Notes: a model not told the origin generated them from the letters alone. Positions 21,791-33,431 are shown, counted from the stretch's first letter. The stretch: 64,000 nt of DNA from Meghimatium bilineatum (GCA_034231615.1 CM067304.1:16915944-16979943); one strand, 5' to 3'. A program made the numbers and translations.

Positions 21791-22920
21791 AGTGACAAAC
21801 TTCATTGATCGTAAAAACTGTTGCTATATTTAAGAAATATAGCAAACATAGTGATAATATTACCAAGACATTAGCTCATCTAGAATAGCACATTATTCTA
21901 AAATGGCTGCACCCACATAATACAGTCTGTTGACAACGTTTACAAGTATTATTCCTGAAATATTCAAAATTCTGAAAATAAGCTTTTTTGATATATGAAT
22001 AATTTCATTTCACAGTATCTCTTACACTTGTATTCAATGTGGGAAAACACTATTAACTAATCCTCACATTTAGAATCCTAAAATTACACCCAGCATTACA
22101 ATAAGTAGAATTTCACTCTTGAAATAACTCTTGGACTTTCACATTTATTTGTAAAATGCAAACATTCATTATAACACATTGACAATTTCAAAGCTCTATG
22201 GCATGTGATAGATTTTATACATACTTTTAAAGATGGTGATGTTAATATTTTAAAAATGTGCAAATGTCCTTGGTTACCTTGGTCCTTGGAAGATAAGTAT
22301 ATTTTGGAATGAAGATCAGTAAAGTGTTAAGGTAAGTACAGCTAGCACTCAACTTGCGACTACGATCTGTTCCAACAGACTAGTCGTATCATGATTTAGT
22401 CGTAAGTTGAGTACGCTATGTGTACAGTTATGTGAAGTGATGTCGTAAAAATATTTATTTTAAATTGTATCATAAATTTCTTGTAATAAATTATAAATTT
22501 CGATGTTCATTTTGTGCCATTTGTATCATCTCTACACCATTTTGTTTCTTATTTTTATATCACCAGGTTTACGAAAAACACTGCATAAACTATACATGTA
22601 GTAAGCCTGCTTACATTACTTTCCGTAATGTTTGCGCAGTTCACATTTTCAAACTCTAAAGGGCTCTCCAATCAACAAGCTTTAGCCACGCTTGGAGAAG
22701 TCAATGAACCTATGGTTATTGAGTGTGACTGTGTTATTTCTTAGAAATTTATGATGCCAACTAGCAACATACCATCATCATATCATCATGCCTCCCTTTC
22801 CTTAGTTAATGACCTCCTATGATTGCAGACAATGCCATTAAACTGATAAATGAGGCAGAAATAAATATGAAATTTAATACATGTATGGCTAGTGATTGTG
22901 GTCATAAGGTTGAATGGTCG
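21791..22920. other. AT-rich sequence, no gene seen
   Basis: Stops are frequent on both strands. A short imperfect inverted motif surrounds 22350-22400 (CTTGCGACTACGATC ... TAGTCGTAAGTTGAG), echoed at 22917 (GGTCGTAAGTCAATTTC). I can support no feature. Confidence 0.4.
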
Positions 22921-22924
22921 TAAG

Positions 22925-23105
22925 TCAATTTCTCTCTGTATATCTTTCTAGGAGGTGAGCAAGAGGTAAGCAGAGATACAAATGGGAAAGAAACATCATA
23001 AGAATGATATGTTACAGTCTAACAGAGTGCACCACCAAGGCAAGAGACATGGAATGTTGGATGCCTGTTACAGCTAATCTTCATTGAGGGAACAGAACTT
23101 AATGA
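22925..23105 (+). mobile_element. LINE C-terminal scrap
   Basis: AGGTAAGCAGAGATACAAAT, CAGTCTAACAGAGTGCACCA and CCAAGGCAAGAGACATGG match, in order, the 3' coding end of the LINE at 36945-37380 (its SLAECTTKTRDRR stretch). The frame is lost. Confidence 0.65.
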
Positions 23106-23404
23106 ATTAATTAGGCATTAGGACAAAATTTTCAAAATGGGTTTACAGCATTTTAAATACCACAGTTAGATAGCCCTTGAAAATTGCAATCCAACGATAC
23201 CTCAACCAAGTCTCTACGTCAATATTTTTTCTAATTAATTTTTGCCTCATGATAATTACATGAAACATATAAGGAAATATGAAATGACAGTTGTCAAAAA
23301 GTTGCGGCCTTGCCTTAGAACCGAGCCACTAATTTATGAATATCAAAGTTATTTGCATTAAAAAATCTAACAAATTATACATTTTCTTGTTCTGGAAGAA
23401 AAGA

Positions 23405-23665
23405 CTTGATTATTGATTACATTCTGCTAATTTTCAGATGCAACCAGAGCCAATTAATAATGGCATCTAATTAGCATAATTACAATGTAATATTTAATAT
23501 ATATTTATTACATTTTTAAATAATCTAGGATAATATATATGGCAAACTACTCTGCGTTTCTGTGTTCGTGAAGACAAGACGCATCTGTTGATTACATTGT
23601 GTTAATTATCCGATGCAACCAGAGCCAATTAATAATGGCGTCTAATTAGCATAATTAAAATCTCT
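23405..23665. repeat. Direct duplication of an 80-bp AT-rich segment
   Basis: GATGCAACCAGAGCCAATTA followed by ATAATGGCRTCTAATTAGC occurs at 23438 and again at 23611, each preceded by TTGATTACATT. The spacing is about 173 bp, with several substitutions. Confidence 0.8.
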
Positions 23666-24669
23666 GCTTTGCTACCCTTTATGGCTGGCAATCTGTCATC
23701 TCAGTCCTCTTTGTATCTGAAATATAATATTTCATTATTATTATTATTGGCATTTGGTATCACAGGTACATAAACAATTCTATGTCAAAGGTATGGGTGA
23801 AATAATAGGTAGGTATGTGCACCAAATTTTCAGAATGGTTTGACATCATTATTAAATAAGCTTTTTCCTATTTTAGTGATATTTAATTAGCCCTATATAA
23901 TTAAATACTTTATACATGTATGTTCTGCAGATAATTGTAGAAATTTATGTAGAAAAATTGAGCAAATGTGCTAATTAACAACAGACAAAGATATCAAAAA
24001 GAGTGAAAAAGTTTGGAATATCCTGCAGATGACGTTCTCTACATTGATGATTTATTATTAGGCCTAGACCTAATGAAAGGAGAAAGCATCTCTCAAATAA
24101 AAACGAACTTTACGAAATATTCATGAGAGAATTATAAGTAATTGGACTTCATAAACAATATAAATAATATATATTTAATGTAAAATGTGTTTCTTGTATA
24201 ATTATCCAATTATCCACATAAACATGACGATTTGACTAAGAAAACACTTCAGTCGTCATGGCGACGTACGCAGGATAGCACTCGCACCCGGCATGGAATT
24301 GTACCAATAATTCAAATTATCTTACATACAATCTTAGATTTTTAACTAGTATCATTTAAAAATGAGTTGAAGAAAGTAAAAGAGGCAGGAATTATAGTTG
24401 TTAAACGTAAATTTCTTTATATACGAGACAGTTCAGAATTATCGATGCGGCAGGAAAGAATAGCGCTAAGCAAGATGGCGACTAAGGAATGCGTGATCGA
24501 TCGGCATAACATTTTTAAAAATTCGATAAAAATTAATTGCTACTTCCAAAATTGTTAAAATTTCATACATAAAGAAAGAAAAGGTTGCTGTATACGTTAG
24601 ACAGGGTTTCACATATGATATACAATCAAACTAATCCAATACACGTGTGTAAATGTGAAAAACACTTAC
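23666..24669. other. AT-rich sequence, no gene seen
   Basis: A short plus frame at 24367-24558 has no recognisable motif. A CpG-containing stretch at about 24250-24295 (CATGGCGACGTACGCAGGAT) stands out slightly from the AT-rich surroundings. Confidence 0.35.
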
Positions 24670-24804
24670 CTTGACTTGTTGAATTCTTCGCTGTAAATTT
24701 CACACAAACCTTTTCCTTCTGCATCTATCAGAAATGGATGCCAAAGATTAAAAAATTCACTTCTATAGACAATGATGCAGCATGGAGTATCAAAATGGCA
24801 ATTG
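24670..24804 (-). CDS. Candidate orphan host exon, product unknown
   Basis: The minus strand has an acceptor-like GACTGACCACAG before 24804 and a strong donor TCAAG/GTAAGTG at 24669. Between them one frame is open: NCHFDTPCCIIVYRSEFFNL, then WHPFLIDAEGKGLCEIYSEE and FNKS. The composition is that of a globular protein and not of repeat sequence. I do not recognise the family. The exon is too short to judge by length alone; the sequence-like look and the donor are the support. It may belong with the exon at 26472-26568, although their phases do not join directly. Confidence 0.4.
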
Positions 24805-24904
24805 CTGTGGTCAGTCTTTCACATGATGCCAAAATCAATCAGCGGACACTATGAAAACAAGGGAAATAATTAAAGCCAAATTCACGTTCACAGTTCCATT
24901 AATG

Positions 24905-25202
24905 CCTAAATTAATGAATCTTTCTAGTAATTTTATCTTAAAAATAATTTCAATATTTTATCATTTTATCTTAAAAATAATTTCAATATTTTATCATTTT
25001 ATCTTAAAAATAATTTCAATATTTTATCATTTTATCTTAAAAATAATTTCAATATTTTATCATTTTATCTTAAAAATAATTTCAATATTTTATCATTTTA
25101 TCTTAAAAATAATTTCAATATTTTATCATTTTATCTTAAAAATAATTTCAATATTTTATCATTTTATCTTAAAAATGCAATATTTTATCATTTTATCGCA
25201 CA
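24905..25202. repeat. 33-bp AT-rich minisatellite, 8 copies
   Basis: The unit ATCTTAAAAATAATTTCAAT plus ATTTTATCATTTT is repeated almost perfectly; the last copy lacks 11 bp. One plus frame reads the 11-residue repeat FILKIISIFYH, an artefact of the period. Confidence 0.95.
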
Positions 25203-25445
25203 ATTAAGACTGACAATTACTCCTACCACTGGATTCCTTTCAATAATTGTAATACTTGATGCCTTTTGGTTCTGCTGTTTCATCTAATAAGCAACAGATG
25301 AACCAATGACTCCTTCCCCAATTATAAAAATATCTGCTTCTATGGGTATTTCATTTTCGGATACTTGCCTCAATACCTTGAAATTTTTCTTTCTGAATCT
25401 TCCAAGGTGATTTGTACCTGTCTATTTTATAGGATAAATATAAAA

Positions 25446-26025
25446 ATTAGCTGATGGTGAGATACAGATAAAAGATAAGCTGATGGTGAGATACAGATAA
25501 AATATTAGACGATGGTGAGATACAGATAAAAGATTAGCTGATGGTGAGATACAGATAAAAGATTAGCTGATGGTGAGATACAGATAAAAGATTAGCTGAT
25601 GGTGAGATACAGATAAAATATTAGACGATAGTGAGATACAGATAAAAGATTAGCTGATGGTGAGATACAGATAAAAGATTAGCTGATGGTGAGATACAGA
25701 TAAAATATTAGACGATAGTGAGATACAGATAAAATATTAGCTGATGGCAAGATACAGATAAAAGATTAGCTGATGGTGAGATACAGATAAAAGATTAGCT
25801 GATGGCGAGATACAGATAAAAGATTAGACGATGGCGAGATACAGATAAAATATTAGCTGATGGTGAGATACAGATAAAAGATTAGCTGATGGCGAGATAC
25901 AGATAAAAGATTAGCTGATGGCAAGATACAGATAAAATATATGACGATGGTGAGATACAGATAAAAGATTAGTTGATGGTGAGATACAGATAAAAGATTA
26001 GCTGATGGCAAGATACAGATAAAAG
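25446..26025. repeat. 29-bp minisatellite, about 20 copies
   Basis: The unit GATGGTGAGATACAGATAAA plus AGATTAGCT varies at GGTGAG/GGCGAG/GGCAAG/AGTGAG and AGATTAGCT/ATATTAGAC. The variants alternate in short blocks, suggesting unequal exchange. Confidence 0.95.
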
Positions 26026-26465
26026 ATGTTTTTACATCATTTCCCACAAGTTTTAGTTATAGTCTGTCGTGTCTGATTGAAGCGATTATATAAACCTGCG
26101 TTTTACGTAAGTACAATTGTTGTTACGTTTCACGCAGTTACCTTGTTTGGATTGTCGTATTAGAATTGAGGAGTGTTCAGAGAATCCATAAGGAAGACCA
26201 CAATTTGGAAAGAATATGTAACATGATGGTGATGACTATATAACATATTTTTAACAAATGTCTGTATCACTTACATTAAAAACATGATCCTTCTTTACAT
26301 TTCTATATTAAGTATTTGGCTTTCACATCAGTAAAAAAGAATACAACACTAGTGACCTGTATAAATTGAAATTTACTGTAATACTGATCTTTCTTTTTCA
26401 AATGATATTCAATCTTGCCATAGAAATATTTATTGTAATACTTAAAATTACAAACTAAACAAAAA
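26026..26465. other. AT-rich spacer, no gene seen
   Basis: Unique-looking sequence between the 29-bp array and the candidate exon on the minus strand. Confidence 0.35.
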
Positions 26466-26471
26466 ATTTAC

Positions 26472-26568
26472 CAGTGTTAGACGCATCATTCTCAGGACCT
26501 TTTTTCCAACCAGAATCTGTAGAATCATCATTTGTGGCAAATGATCTTGCAATATGTCTCCAAAACAT
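26472..26568 (-). CDS. Candidate first coding exon with mitochondrial-type leader
   Basis: From ATG at 26568-26566 the minus strand reads MFWRHIARSFATNDDSTDSG, then WKKGPENDASNT, and reaches ACTG/GTAAAT, a possible donor at 26471. The start (Phe, Trp, Arg, His, Ile, Ala, Arg, Ser, Phe, Ala, with no acids) looks like a mitochondrial targeting sequence followed by an acidic linker. I do not recognise the protein. The upstream frame is also open, so the true start is uncertain. It may be a chance frame. Confidence 0.3.
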
Positions 26569-26999
26569 TGCTGATTTGTCCACATTCTGTCTCCAGGAAG
26601 GATTACTAACCATTGCACAATATGAAGTGCCCTTGCATAGAATTCTTGGAATACGCCAAACCATTTTCTGTAAAGGAATGATGTATCTCTGTCAATGTGA
26701 GAAGATAATTTTCATTGTCATAAAACCAAAACTATTTTTGTATTATGTACTCATTATGTATTATAGCAGATCTTCCGCACGTCTTGATTGTGAGCATACA
26801 TATTCTAAATATAGAGTTGAAGCAATACGGATATGTTCACATAAATATTTAATGTCACTATCTCTAACACTAACCCTGAGTAAACCCTAACCCTGTTTGT
26901 TTATGTTAGCTGACATACATTTTAGGTCACGGTCATCAGAGAACAGAGCACACTATTTCTATTATGACTTCAAATAAATATCCAAATTTTATAATAATG

Positions 27000-27200
27000 C
27001 ACATCTATGTGACATGTCCTTTGTAAAACATTGTCCTCACTGTCACTCAGTAAGCCTCTCAATTCTGTGCAAACTGCACTGCTTCTGCCAGTGTTATATT
27101 CAAAAGGTCTTCAATATCCTGTACTTATCAACGTCTTTGGTGGCATCTTGTTCTCCAACCTGGAAACTTTCTCTTCATAATTAATCTTTCTAGCCTACTG
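27000..27200 (-). mobile_element. Diverged LINE C-terminal scrap
   Basis: TGACATGTCCTTTGTAAAAC, CATTGTCCTCACTGTCACTC and CTGCCAGTGTTATATTCAAA match, in order, the fragments at 18175-18358 and 19060-19240 with many substitutions. It is an older copy in minus orientation. Confidence 0.65.
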
Positions 27201-27289
27201 TCTTTTCATGTGTCCGAAATATGTTAACTTGCATTTTTATGGTTTTGAGGAACCAATCGTCAACTTTGTTCAGGTCTTTGCAGAAATCT

Positions 27290-27500
27290 GTGTTGAATCT
27301 TTGCCTATATGTTCTTCTTCAGCGTACATTCTCAAACTCCTGCTGAATTTCTCTTGTAGCGGGACCATGGTCCTATTAGATTTCCAGCAGGATGTAGTCC
27401 AGAGAATGGAAATACATTGTATCGACGTTTTATTTGCGACAATGGCCCAACACATCCATCTTCGGCAGTTTGCCTATATAATTCTTAGATATTTTTATAA
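27290..27500 (+). repeat. Dispersed repeat, relative of family D
   Basis: CATTCTCAAACTCCTGCTGA, TTCCAGCAGGATGTAGTCCA, GAGAATGGAAATACATTGT and ACAATGGCCCAACACAT appear in the same order, on the minus strand, at 49340-49500 (CGTTCTCAAACTCCCATGG, TTCCAACAGAATGTAGTTC, CACCAATGGCCTGGCAC). The first blocks are also shared with family D. Confidence 0.6.
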
Positions 27501-27654
27501 CACTTCAATTCAAATGCAGATATTTTCATTTCCATTGCAGATGTCATTACCCACATCTCACAACCATATGTTAACACTGGAAATAATATAGCTTCTTAAT
27601 ATTTGCAACTTTGGTCTCTGTTTGCCTCTTGTCATAGATTTTTTCCTTATACAG

Positions 27655-27960
27655 TCTATGTCTATTGTCTATCCCAAGGTGGTGATGTTGTCGTAGCTTC
27701 CACACTTACCATGGAGCATATGGGTTTGTGAAAGAGGTGTAGTCTGCGTTCCAGAACCAGGTGTGTTGCTCTGGTTGAGGTGTAGTCATGTTTATTCAGG
27801 ATGGTTTTGATGTTATCTATCCATTTTTTCCTAGGTCTTCCCTTGGCTCTGTATCCTGAATCCATTTTGTTATAAGCTCTTACAGGATGTTGATCGTTCA
27901 TCCTCATAAGATGTCCAGACCATTTTATCTGTTGTTTCTCTATATATTCGATACATTCTG
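27655..27960 (-). mobile_element. LINE C-terminal fragment
   Basis: The minus strand reads KWSGHLMRMNDQHPVRAYNK, then GYRAKGRPRKKWIDNIKTIL and STRATHLVLERRLHLFHKPI. The same block is found at 35330-35660 in minus orientation. Confidence 0.8.
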
Positions 27961-28495
27961 CATTATTATTCTGTAGCCTTGTATCATGGTGTGATCCTTG
28001 TCATGTTTGGGTAGTGGGACTAAATAACCATGCAGCCAGTCTACTTTTACTGTGCCCTTTAAAAGGCTATTATTTAACATGTCCGCCAACTCTCCCAACT
28101 CCTCATCAATTCTCAGACTAATGTCATCGTATCTAATGATATCTGGTCCTGGTGTTATGTTTTTTGCACTTTTCAGTGTCTTCAAATTTTTCTTCTAATT
28201 TAGTCAACTGTGATTATCATGTTTTTCCATGCTCAAGTTCTTACACATGTCCATAATCTTTTTCCTGATTTCTTGATATGCCTCAACATTTCTCTGATAA
28301 ATTTGTGCAGTGTAGTGTGTCAGCAATGCCACACCTTTTGTCTCATCCATTTTCTGCCGGGCCATATAAGCACTCTGGAAATTGGCAATAGTCGTGTGTT
28401 TTATCAGACCCTTCATGGATTTGTGCATGTTAGGCGTCATGAAATAGGGTCCTATATGAAAAGAGATAGAAGCACCAACAAAGAAATAGGTAAAA
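27960..28495 (-). mobile_element. LINE fragment: RT N-terminal region (I-like family)
   Basis: The minus strand at 28185-27960 reads LKSAKNITPGPDIIRYDDIS, then LHGYLVPLPKHDKDHTMIQG and YRII. This matches the start of the intact RT at 61458 (SYLVPLQKPGKDHTRIHGYR). The upstream part at 28495-28204 (TTIANFQSAYMARQKMDETK, TAQIYQRNVEAYQEIRKKIM) is probably the endonuclease-RT linker of the same element. It abuts the unrelated C-terminal block at 27655-27960, so this is a junction of two elements. Confidence 0.65.
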
Positions 28496-28892
28496 CTACG
28501 GATCAACTCTTCACAGTGCTATAAATAGCAGACTGTTTACATTTTTAACTAGTTGACATCACGAATTTCCATGTAACACCAATGAAATTAATGGCTGCCG
28601 TGACGTCACCCTGACAATCACTTGAGTTCAAATCTAGACACAGACGAACTTATGCATAATCTGTTTATTTTCAAATGTACATAATTTTTAAAATTTTCCA
28701 CTGATTTGTACTGAGTGCTCAGTATTTCTGCGCGCTATACATGGAGCGAGGTGAGCGCACACATTAGAAATATTATTTCTATTCCTAACCGTACTCTAAG
28801 TACTTAACCTTAAGCTGCCAAATCACACAACAAAGGTCAGGTAATACCTGAAAACTAGAGCAACGGTCAGTGAAGAGTTGATCCGTAGTTGC
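28494..28892. mobile_element. About 395-bp element with 20-bp terminal inverted repeats (MITE-like)
   Basis: The left end has AACTACGGATCAACTCTTCA, then CAGTG. The right end has CAGTGAAGAGTTGATCCGTA, then GTT, the reverse complement apart from the innermost bases. There is no coding capacity between, which includes a CpG-rich patch (TGCGCGCTATACATGGAGCG at about 28730). The superfamily is unknown and I could not confirm a TSD. It interrupts the neighbouring LINE debris. Confidence 0.65.
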
Positions 28893-29850
28893 GCCAAGAA
28901 ATAAAAGCTGTATCTACATAGGCATCATCTGAGCAACATATTTAAGTAATTAAACATTTTGATTAATTCCTAGATATAAATACTGTCACCACGAAGACAG
29001 TGACAAAATTACAACTGTCCCCCTTGCAGAGGCTACTTTTTGTTCATGCACTTTGCTGGGACCTTTCCTTTTATACAGAAACCCATCGGGGCACAAATGT
29101 ATTTTAGCCGTAAGTGTAATGATAGCATGCGCAATATTTACTTTTACTCAGCGAGATAACATCATATAATGTTGGAAGTGTTATCTCAATTGTTTAATGG
29201 TCTAATCTAATAATAATGGTTAGACTTAGTCTTATACTTCGTTTAAATTTAATTAATTTATTAACTTATTATTAAGTATTAACTTAATACTTAAGTTAAT
29301 TAAGTTTAAGTCATTAATTAGTGTAGATACTGACTGTTACTGTGTAATTTAATATAATTATAATACAGGAGTAGATACTAGATTAATTAGTAGATTAGAT
29401 AGATTATAGATACTCACCTATCAATCATTAAACAAATTATTTGTGCATCAAATCTATTTCTCCTTATTGTTATTTCCAGCATTGCATTGCTTCTATGATG
29501 TTATGTCATGCAGTCTAAATTATGTTCAATAATAAGATTCATACTCATAATGGTAGCCTGATACGAATGATATTTCTTCCTTGTATATTTTGACTGCATT
29601 TCTTGCACTCTAAAGGCCTAAATGTTTACATGACCTTTGACACTGCATGGCACAAATTCAAAATTATCAGACTAAATATGATTTAAACGTGTGTTTTGTG
29701 ACCAAAGATATAATAGGACCATATCTCAATGTCTAGATTATTTGTTTAGCATGAAATTTAGAAATTTTTAAGAATATACATGAGAACAGAGAATAGGACT
29801 ACTTCAAAGTTTCATGGAAGTAAAAGCTTTGATAAAATAACATGCAACAA
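28893..29850. other. AT-rich spacer; one weak exon-like segment
   Basis: 29030-29109 (plus) lies between a strong acceptor (AACTGTCCCCCTTGCAG) and a strong donor (AGCC/GTAAGTG), and two of its three frames are open for 80 nt. There is no family match. 29220-29340 is a TTAA-rich palindromic stretch. I support nothing else. Confidence 0.3.
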
Positions 29851-29854
29851 CGGT

Positions 29855-29893
29855 GCCGTTGCAGGCAACCTTCGTTGCGGAGACGGTATTTGA
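29855..29893 (+). mobile_element. LINE 3' terminus scrap
   Basis: GTTGCAGGCAACCTTCGTTG followed by CGGAGACGGTATTTGATGAT equals the last coding bases and tail of the LINE ending at 37375 (GTTGCAGCCAACCTTCGTTG). Only the tail is here. Confidence 0.6.
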
Positions 29894-29894
29894 T

Positions 29895-30415
29895 GATCCA
29901 GTATATGCAGCGATGGTAAATGCAAAGCAGAACTAAAAATAAGGCTGGAGATGGCTTTAGCGTCCTTGTCAAGGCTAACTGTGATTTGGAAAAGCAACAT
30001 CAGTGTTGGAGTGAACATCAAACTGTATAGTCGCTGGTGCTTTCTGTTGTGTTGTATGGTTGTGAGAGTTGGACACTCACTGCGGACATGGAGAGAAGAT
30101 TACAGGCTTTCGAGTATAAATGCTACAGAAGAATTCTACGAATTTCCTATATGGAACATAAGACCAATGTGTACGTAAGAAATAAAGTAGAGATGAAAAC
30201 AATACTGCAGGGAACTGTCGAGGGTGGAAGAAGCAGAGGAGGACAAATAAAGACATGGACAGACATCAAGGAATGGACAGGGCAAGATAGTGCCACACTC
30301 ATCCGCATCGCTAAGGATAGAATTCGCTGGAGGACTATGTGTGCTGAAGCATCCAATGTGGTACCCCTACGACCCTGAAGGGTTATGGGTTGATTGATTG
30401 ATTGATTTGATGATA
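29895..30415 (+). mobile_element. LINE 3' region (GCESW family)
   Basis: The frame starts KAELKIRLEMALASLSRLTV, then IWKSNISVGVNIKLY. After a small shift it continues LLSVVLYGCESWTLTADMER, RLQAFEYKCYRRILRISYME, ILQGTVEGGRSRGGQIKTWT and KDRIRWRTMCAEASN, ending PLRP and TGA. The tail is GGTTGATTGATTGATTGA. Related copies are at 44450-44650, 45310-45660 and 51190-51395. Confidence 0.85.
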
Positions 30416-31060
30416 ATGACAGTGTAGAGAACTACAGGAAACTATAGATCTCAGGAAGACACCAGCAACAAATTGAGCAGCAATAAACAAGTCGAGATTT
30501 TTCGACTGTAAACGGGACATTGTCGTCTAAATGTGCATTTACACCAAATCGATCCTCATCAACACTCTGCGACTTACATCTGCCCAGGAATAACATAGGG
30601 GACCTATAGGGGCATAGACCAGAACCAGGTCATCGATACGTCTTCGATAAAGGGGAGAGGAAAATGTACCGAATTAAAATGGTTATATCTTCGATCTCAT
30701 GAGTCATTCCCTTCATTTTCCTTGGGTTTTCTTTTATAATTTTATTTTTAGACAACCAATTTTATTTTATTGGTGGGGGGGGGGGGGTCTACCCTTATGG
30801 CATTTTTTCCCCTAGTATAAATGGTAGCCAGCGAACAACAATAATAATAAAACACGTAACGAATGACGTCCTAATTAATTATATATAGAGGTCTTATGTA
30901 CCATATAAGGTCATTTCCTAGAGAACATACTACAGAACTGTTTCAGCTTGTGACAAATACTCCGCGCAAAATATTCACGAATTTCTGTTTTTAATTAACA
31001 AAGTTACAACTTTTTTCCAATCACAAGCATCAAAAATATGGAAACGATTGCACGGAACCA
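30416..31060. other. Spacer with a G12-G14 run; no gene seen
   Basis: A homopolymer G run lies at about 30775-30787. The part near 30830-31060 may contain the 5' end of the hAT element, but I could not identify terminal inverted repeats. Confidence 0.35.
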
Positions 31061-31063
31061 ATA

Positions 31064-32515
31064 ATGAAAACGCCGGGATCGCTTGTAGTTGCAGCATCTT
31101 CTTGCTCTACTAAGACGAATGAACAAGTGAAATATAGTTGGCCGTCCTGTTGGACAATGGAGCAAACGAATGATTTCTGGGAAAGAAATGTTTGGTTACT
31201 AACAAAGGATGGGAAAATATGTTGCAGTGATTGTCACAAAATTCAAACACTCGGAATGGAGGCTAAAATGGGATCTAAGATTTCAAAAGAATGAGCAAAC
31301 AGTGAAGTAACTTATTTTATCAAAACTCGGGAACAGCATCTTTACAAATACAAATATTGAAATATATAAAGTATATATTACAAATATATAAAGCAAACGA
31401 TGGCCACACACTTTTCATAATAATATTAGAAGACGCGAAGAAAAAGACACAAACGGTATCCCTAGAATTGCAATCACTCCAAAAAGAAACAACTACAAAG
31501 GTGTTTCACAAAGTCTATATAATTGCAACAACAAAAATCAGTCATTCCGTGAAATCCGCTTTTGAAATGGAAATTAATCTGCAAGAACTTAAAGGCGTTG
31601 ATATGGGACGGATACTTCGCTCTACAAATGAGTTCGTTAATATTATACATCATATTAGCAAGAAGATGAAAACTAAATTGAACAATACAATTGTAAATAT
31701 AAATTCAAGATTTTCATTAATCATCGACGAGGCGATAACAATCAGTCAGAAAATCTACATTATTTTGTATATTCGTGCAATAATTTCAGGTTGTGAAATG
31801 ATCAGACTAGTTAATTTATTTATTGACTTAGCTGAACTAGAAGGTGTACCATCCGCCGGAATCTTCTCCGCTGTGATTAGATGTCTTCATTATATTGGAT
31901 TGACAGAGGAGTGCCTGAATGAATGCTTAATTTCTGTTGCTTGTGATGGTGCAGCAAAAATGTTGGGTTCTAGTAGTAAAAAAAAAAGTTATTAAAAGAT
32001 AAATTTCCATCATTAATTGTTTGATACTGTGCTAAGCATAATATGGAATTATCAGTCCACGATGCTGATAAGAAAGTTACTGAAATTAATAGATTGAAAT
32101 AATTTATTGACAAGTTATACGTTTTTTATCATGCATCGACCTAAGAATAATCGCGAACTCCATGTATGTGCCAGTTGGAAGCGCAGTTGTAGAAAATTAG
32201 ACGAATATTAAGCATTAGTTGGGTAGCATCCAGCTTTCGCTCAGTATCTGCAGTTTGGTTGGATCATAAAGTAGTTAGCCATTTTAAAATGCTTAAGATG
32301 ATAATTCCAGAGATTAAAAAATTATAGGTGCACATATCAGGGATTGATGAAGATTTTACTATTGTGGAGTTTATTCTAGACTAATAATTAATGTGTGATG
32401 CACTTCAAGAGCTTTCTGAAATGAGCCTGATATCGCAAGAACGAAACATAAATTCAAATGGTGCCAATAAAGCAATTAAGCGCACTATACAGTTGTTTGT
32501 AGAGAGGCAATTATA
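31064..32515 (+). pseudogene. hAT-type transposase remnant, KIAA1586-like
   Basis: The first frame (31064-31294) reads WPSCWTMEQTNDFWERNVWL, then LTKDGKICCSDCHK and LGMEAKMGSKISKE, and is closed by TGA. A second frame (31357-31995) reads TTKVFHKVYIIATTKISHSV, INLQELKGVDMGRILRSTNE, SRFSLIIDEAITISQKIYII and LISVACDGAAKMLGSSS. Farther on, stretches such as SVSWVASSFRSVSAVWLDHK (about 32220) and RTIQLFVERQL (about 32490) remain. The order and motifs match the hAT-derived KIAA1586/ZMYM-like proteins as I remember them, including the DE and CDGA blocks of the RNase H-like core. It has at least two stops and frame changes. Confidence 0.65.
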
Positions 32516-32732
32516 ACCCGGACAGTACTCTAATTGCCAAGTCTCTAATTTTCCAAGGAATTCCTATTTACAATAGAAATAGAAAAGATGATCAACTAAT
32601 AGGCGGCATTTATTATAAAACTGCCTGGTTAAAGTAAGCATTATATTAGTGCATGTATGTCGGTATGTAAGTATATATGTATGTGTATCTGTATTTCTGT
32701 ATGTATGTCTGTATGGGTGGAGGTTGTGAGGC

Positions 32733-32834
<102 letters not shown>

Positions 32835-32859
32835 GAAGGTTTTAGTTGTTCTTTTTGTT

Positions 32860-32985
32860 GCTAGTTCTCATACTCAACACTAACCTCATACCTATTAGTA
32901 GTCTCTTATGACATGCATGGCAGATCAGAGCGTTAATATTCTTTGCTCCTCCTTCTGACACTGTCAATACAAGAAATGATTCAAC
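32860..32985 (+). repeat. Partial dispersed repeat family D copy
   Basis: AGTCTCTTATGACATGCATG, GCAGATCAGAGCGTTAATAT and TCTTTGCTCCTCCTTCTGAC correspond to the 3' half of the family at 45880-45960. Confidence 0.5.
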
Positions 32986-33176
32986 CCTCCCTCTTTAGAT
33001 AACGTAACCTCATAATTAACGCTACGGAGAATACACAACAAACCACACCGCCGCCTGTATTTTAATATGACAGTAGAACTATAAGAAAACGATTTGATTA
33101 CTCAAAATGTTTCATATTGTATATATAAGCATTATATATATATATATATATATATATCATCAATATATATATTGCG

Positions 33177-33431
33177 CTCTACAGTAAAAAAAAGCGCATC
33201 ATCTTGTGAAAAGAGGAGAAATGTTGCAGCCCAACAGCGGAGAGTAACTAGAAAGTCACGGATAGATAAAAAATCCGTCTACGGTGGTCATTCCATGCCC
33301 GAACTGCCCAAGAACATTTACAGTTCGAATAGGGCTCATTAGACATCTACGAACTATTAGACATGGTCGTAATTCTAACTGAATTTTCAAAAGTCGATGT
33401 AAAAATGGTCATCATCACTTGTGATGGACGA

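Noticed and set aside
26862-26897. Telomeric TAACCC repeats
   Set aside because: Only two or three imperfect words (CTAACCCTGAGTAAACCCTA) occur, which is too few for an interstitial telomere.
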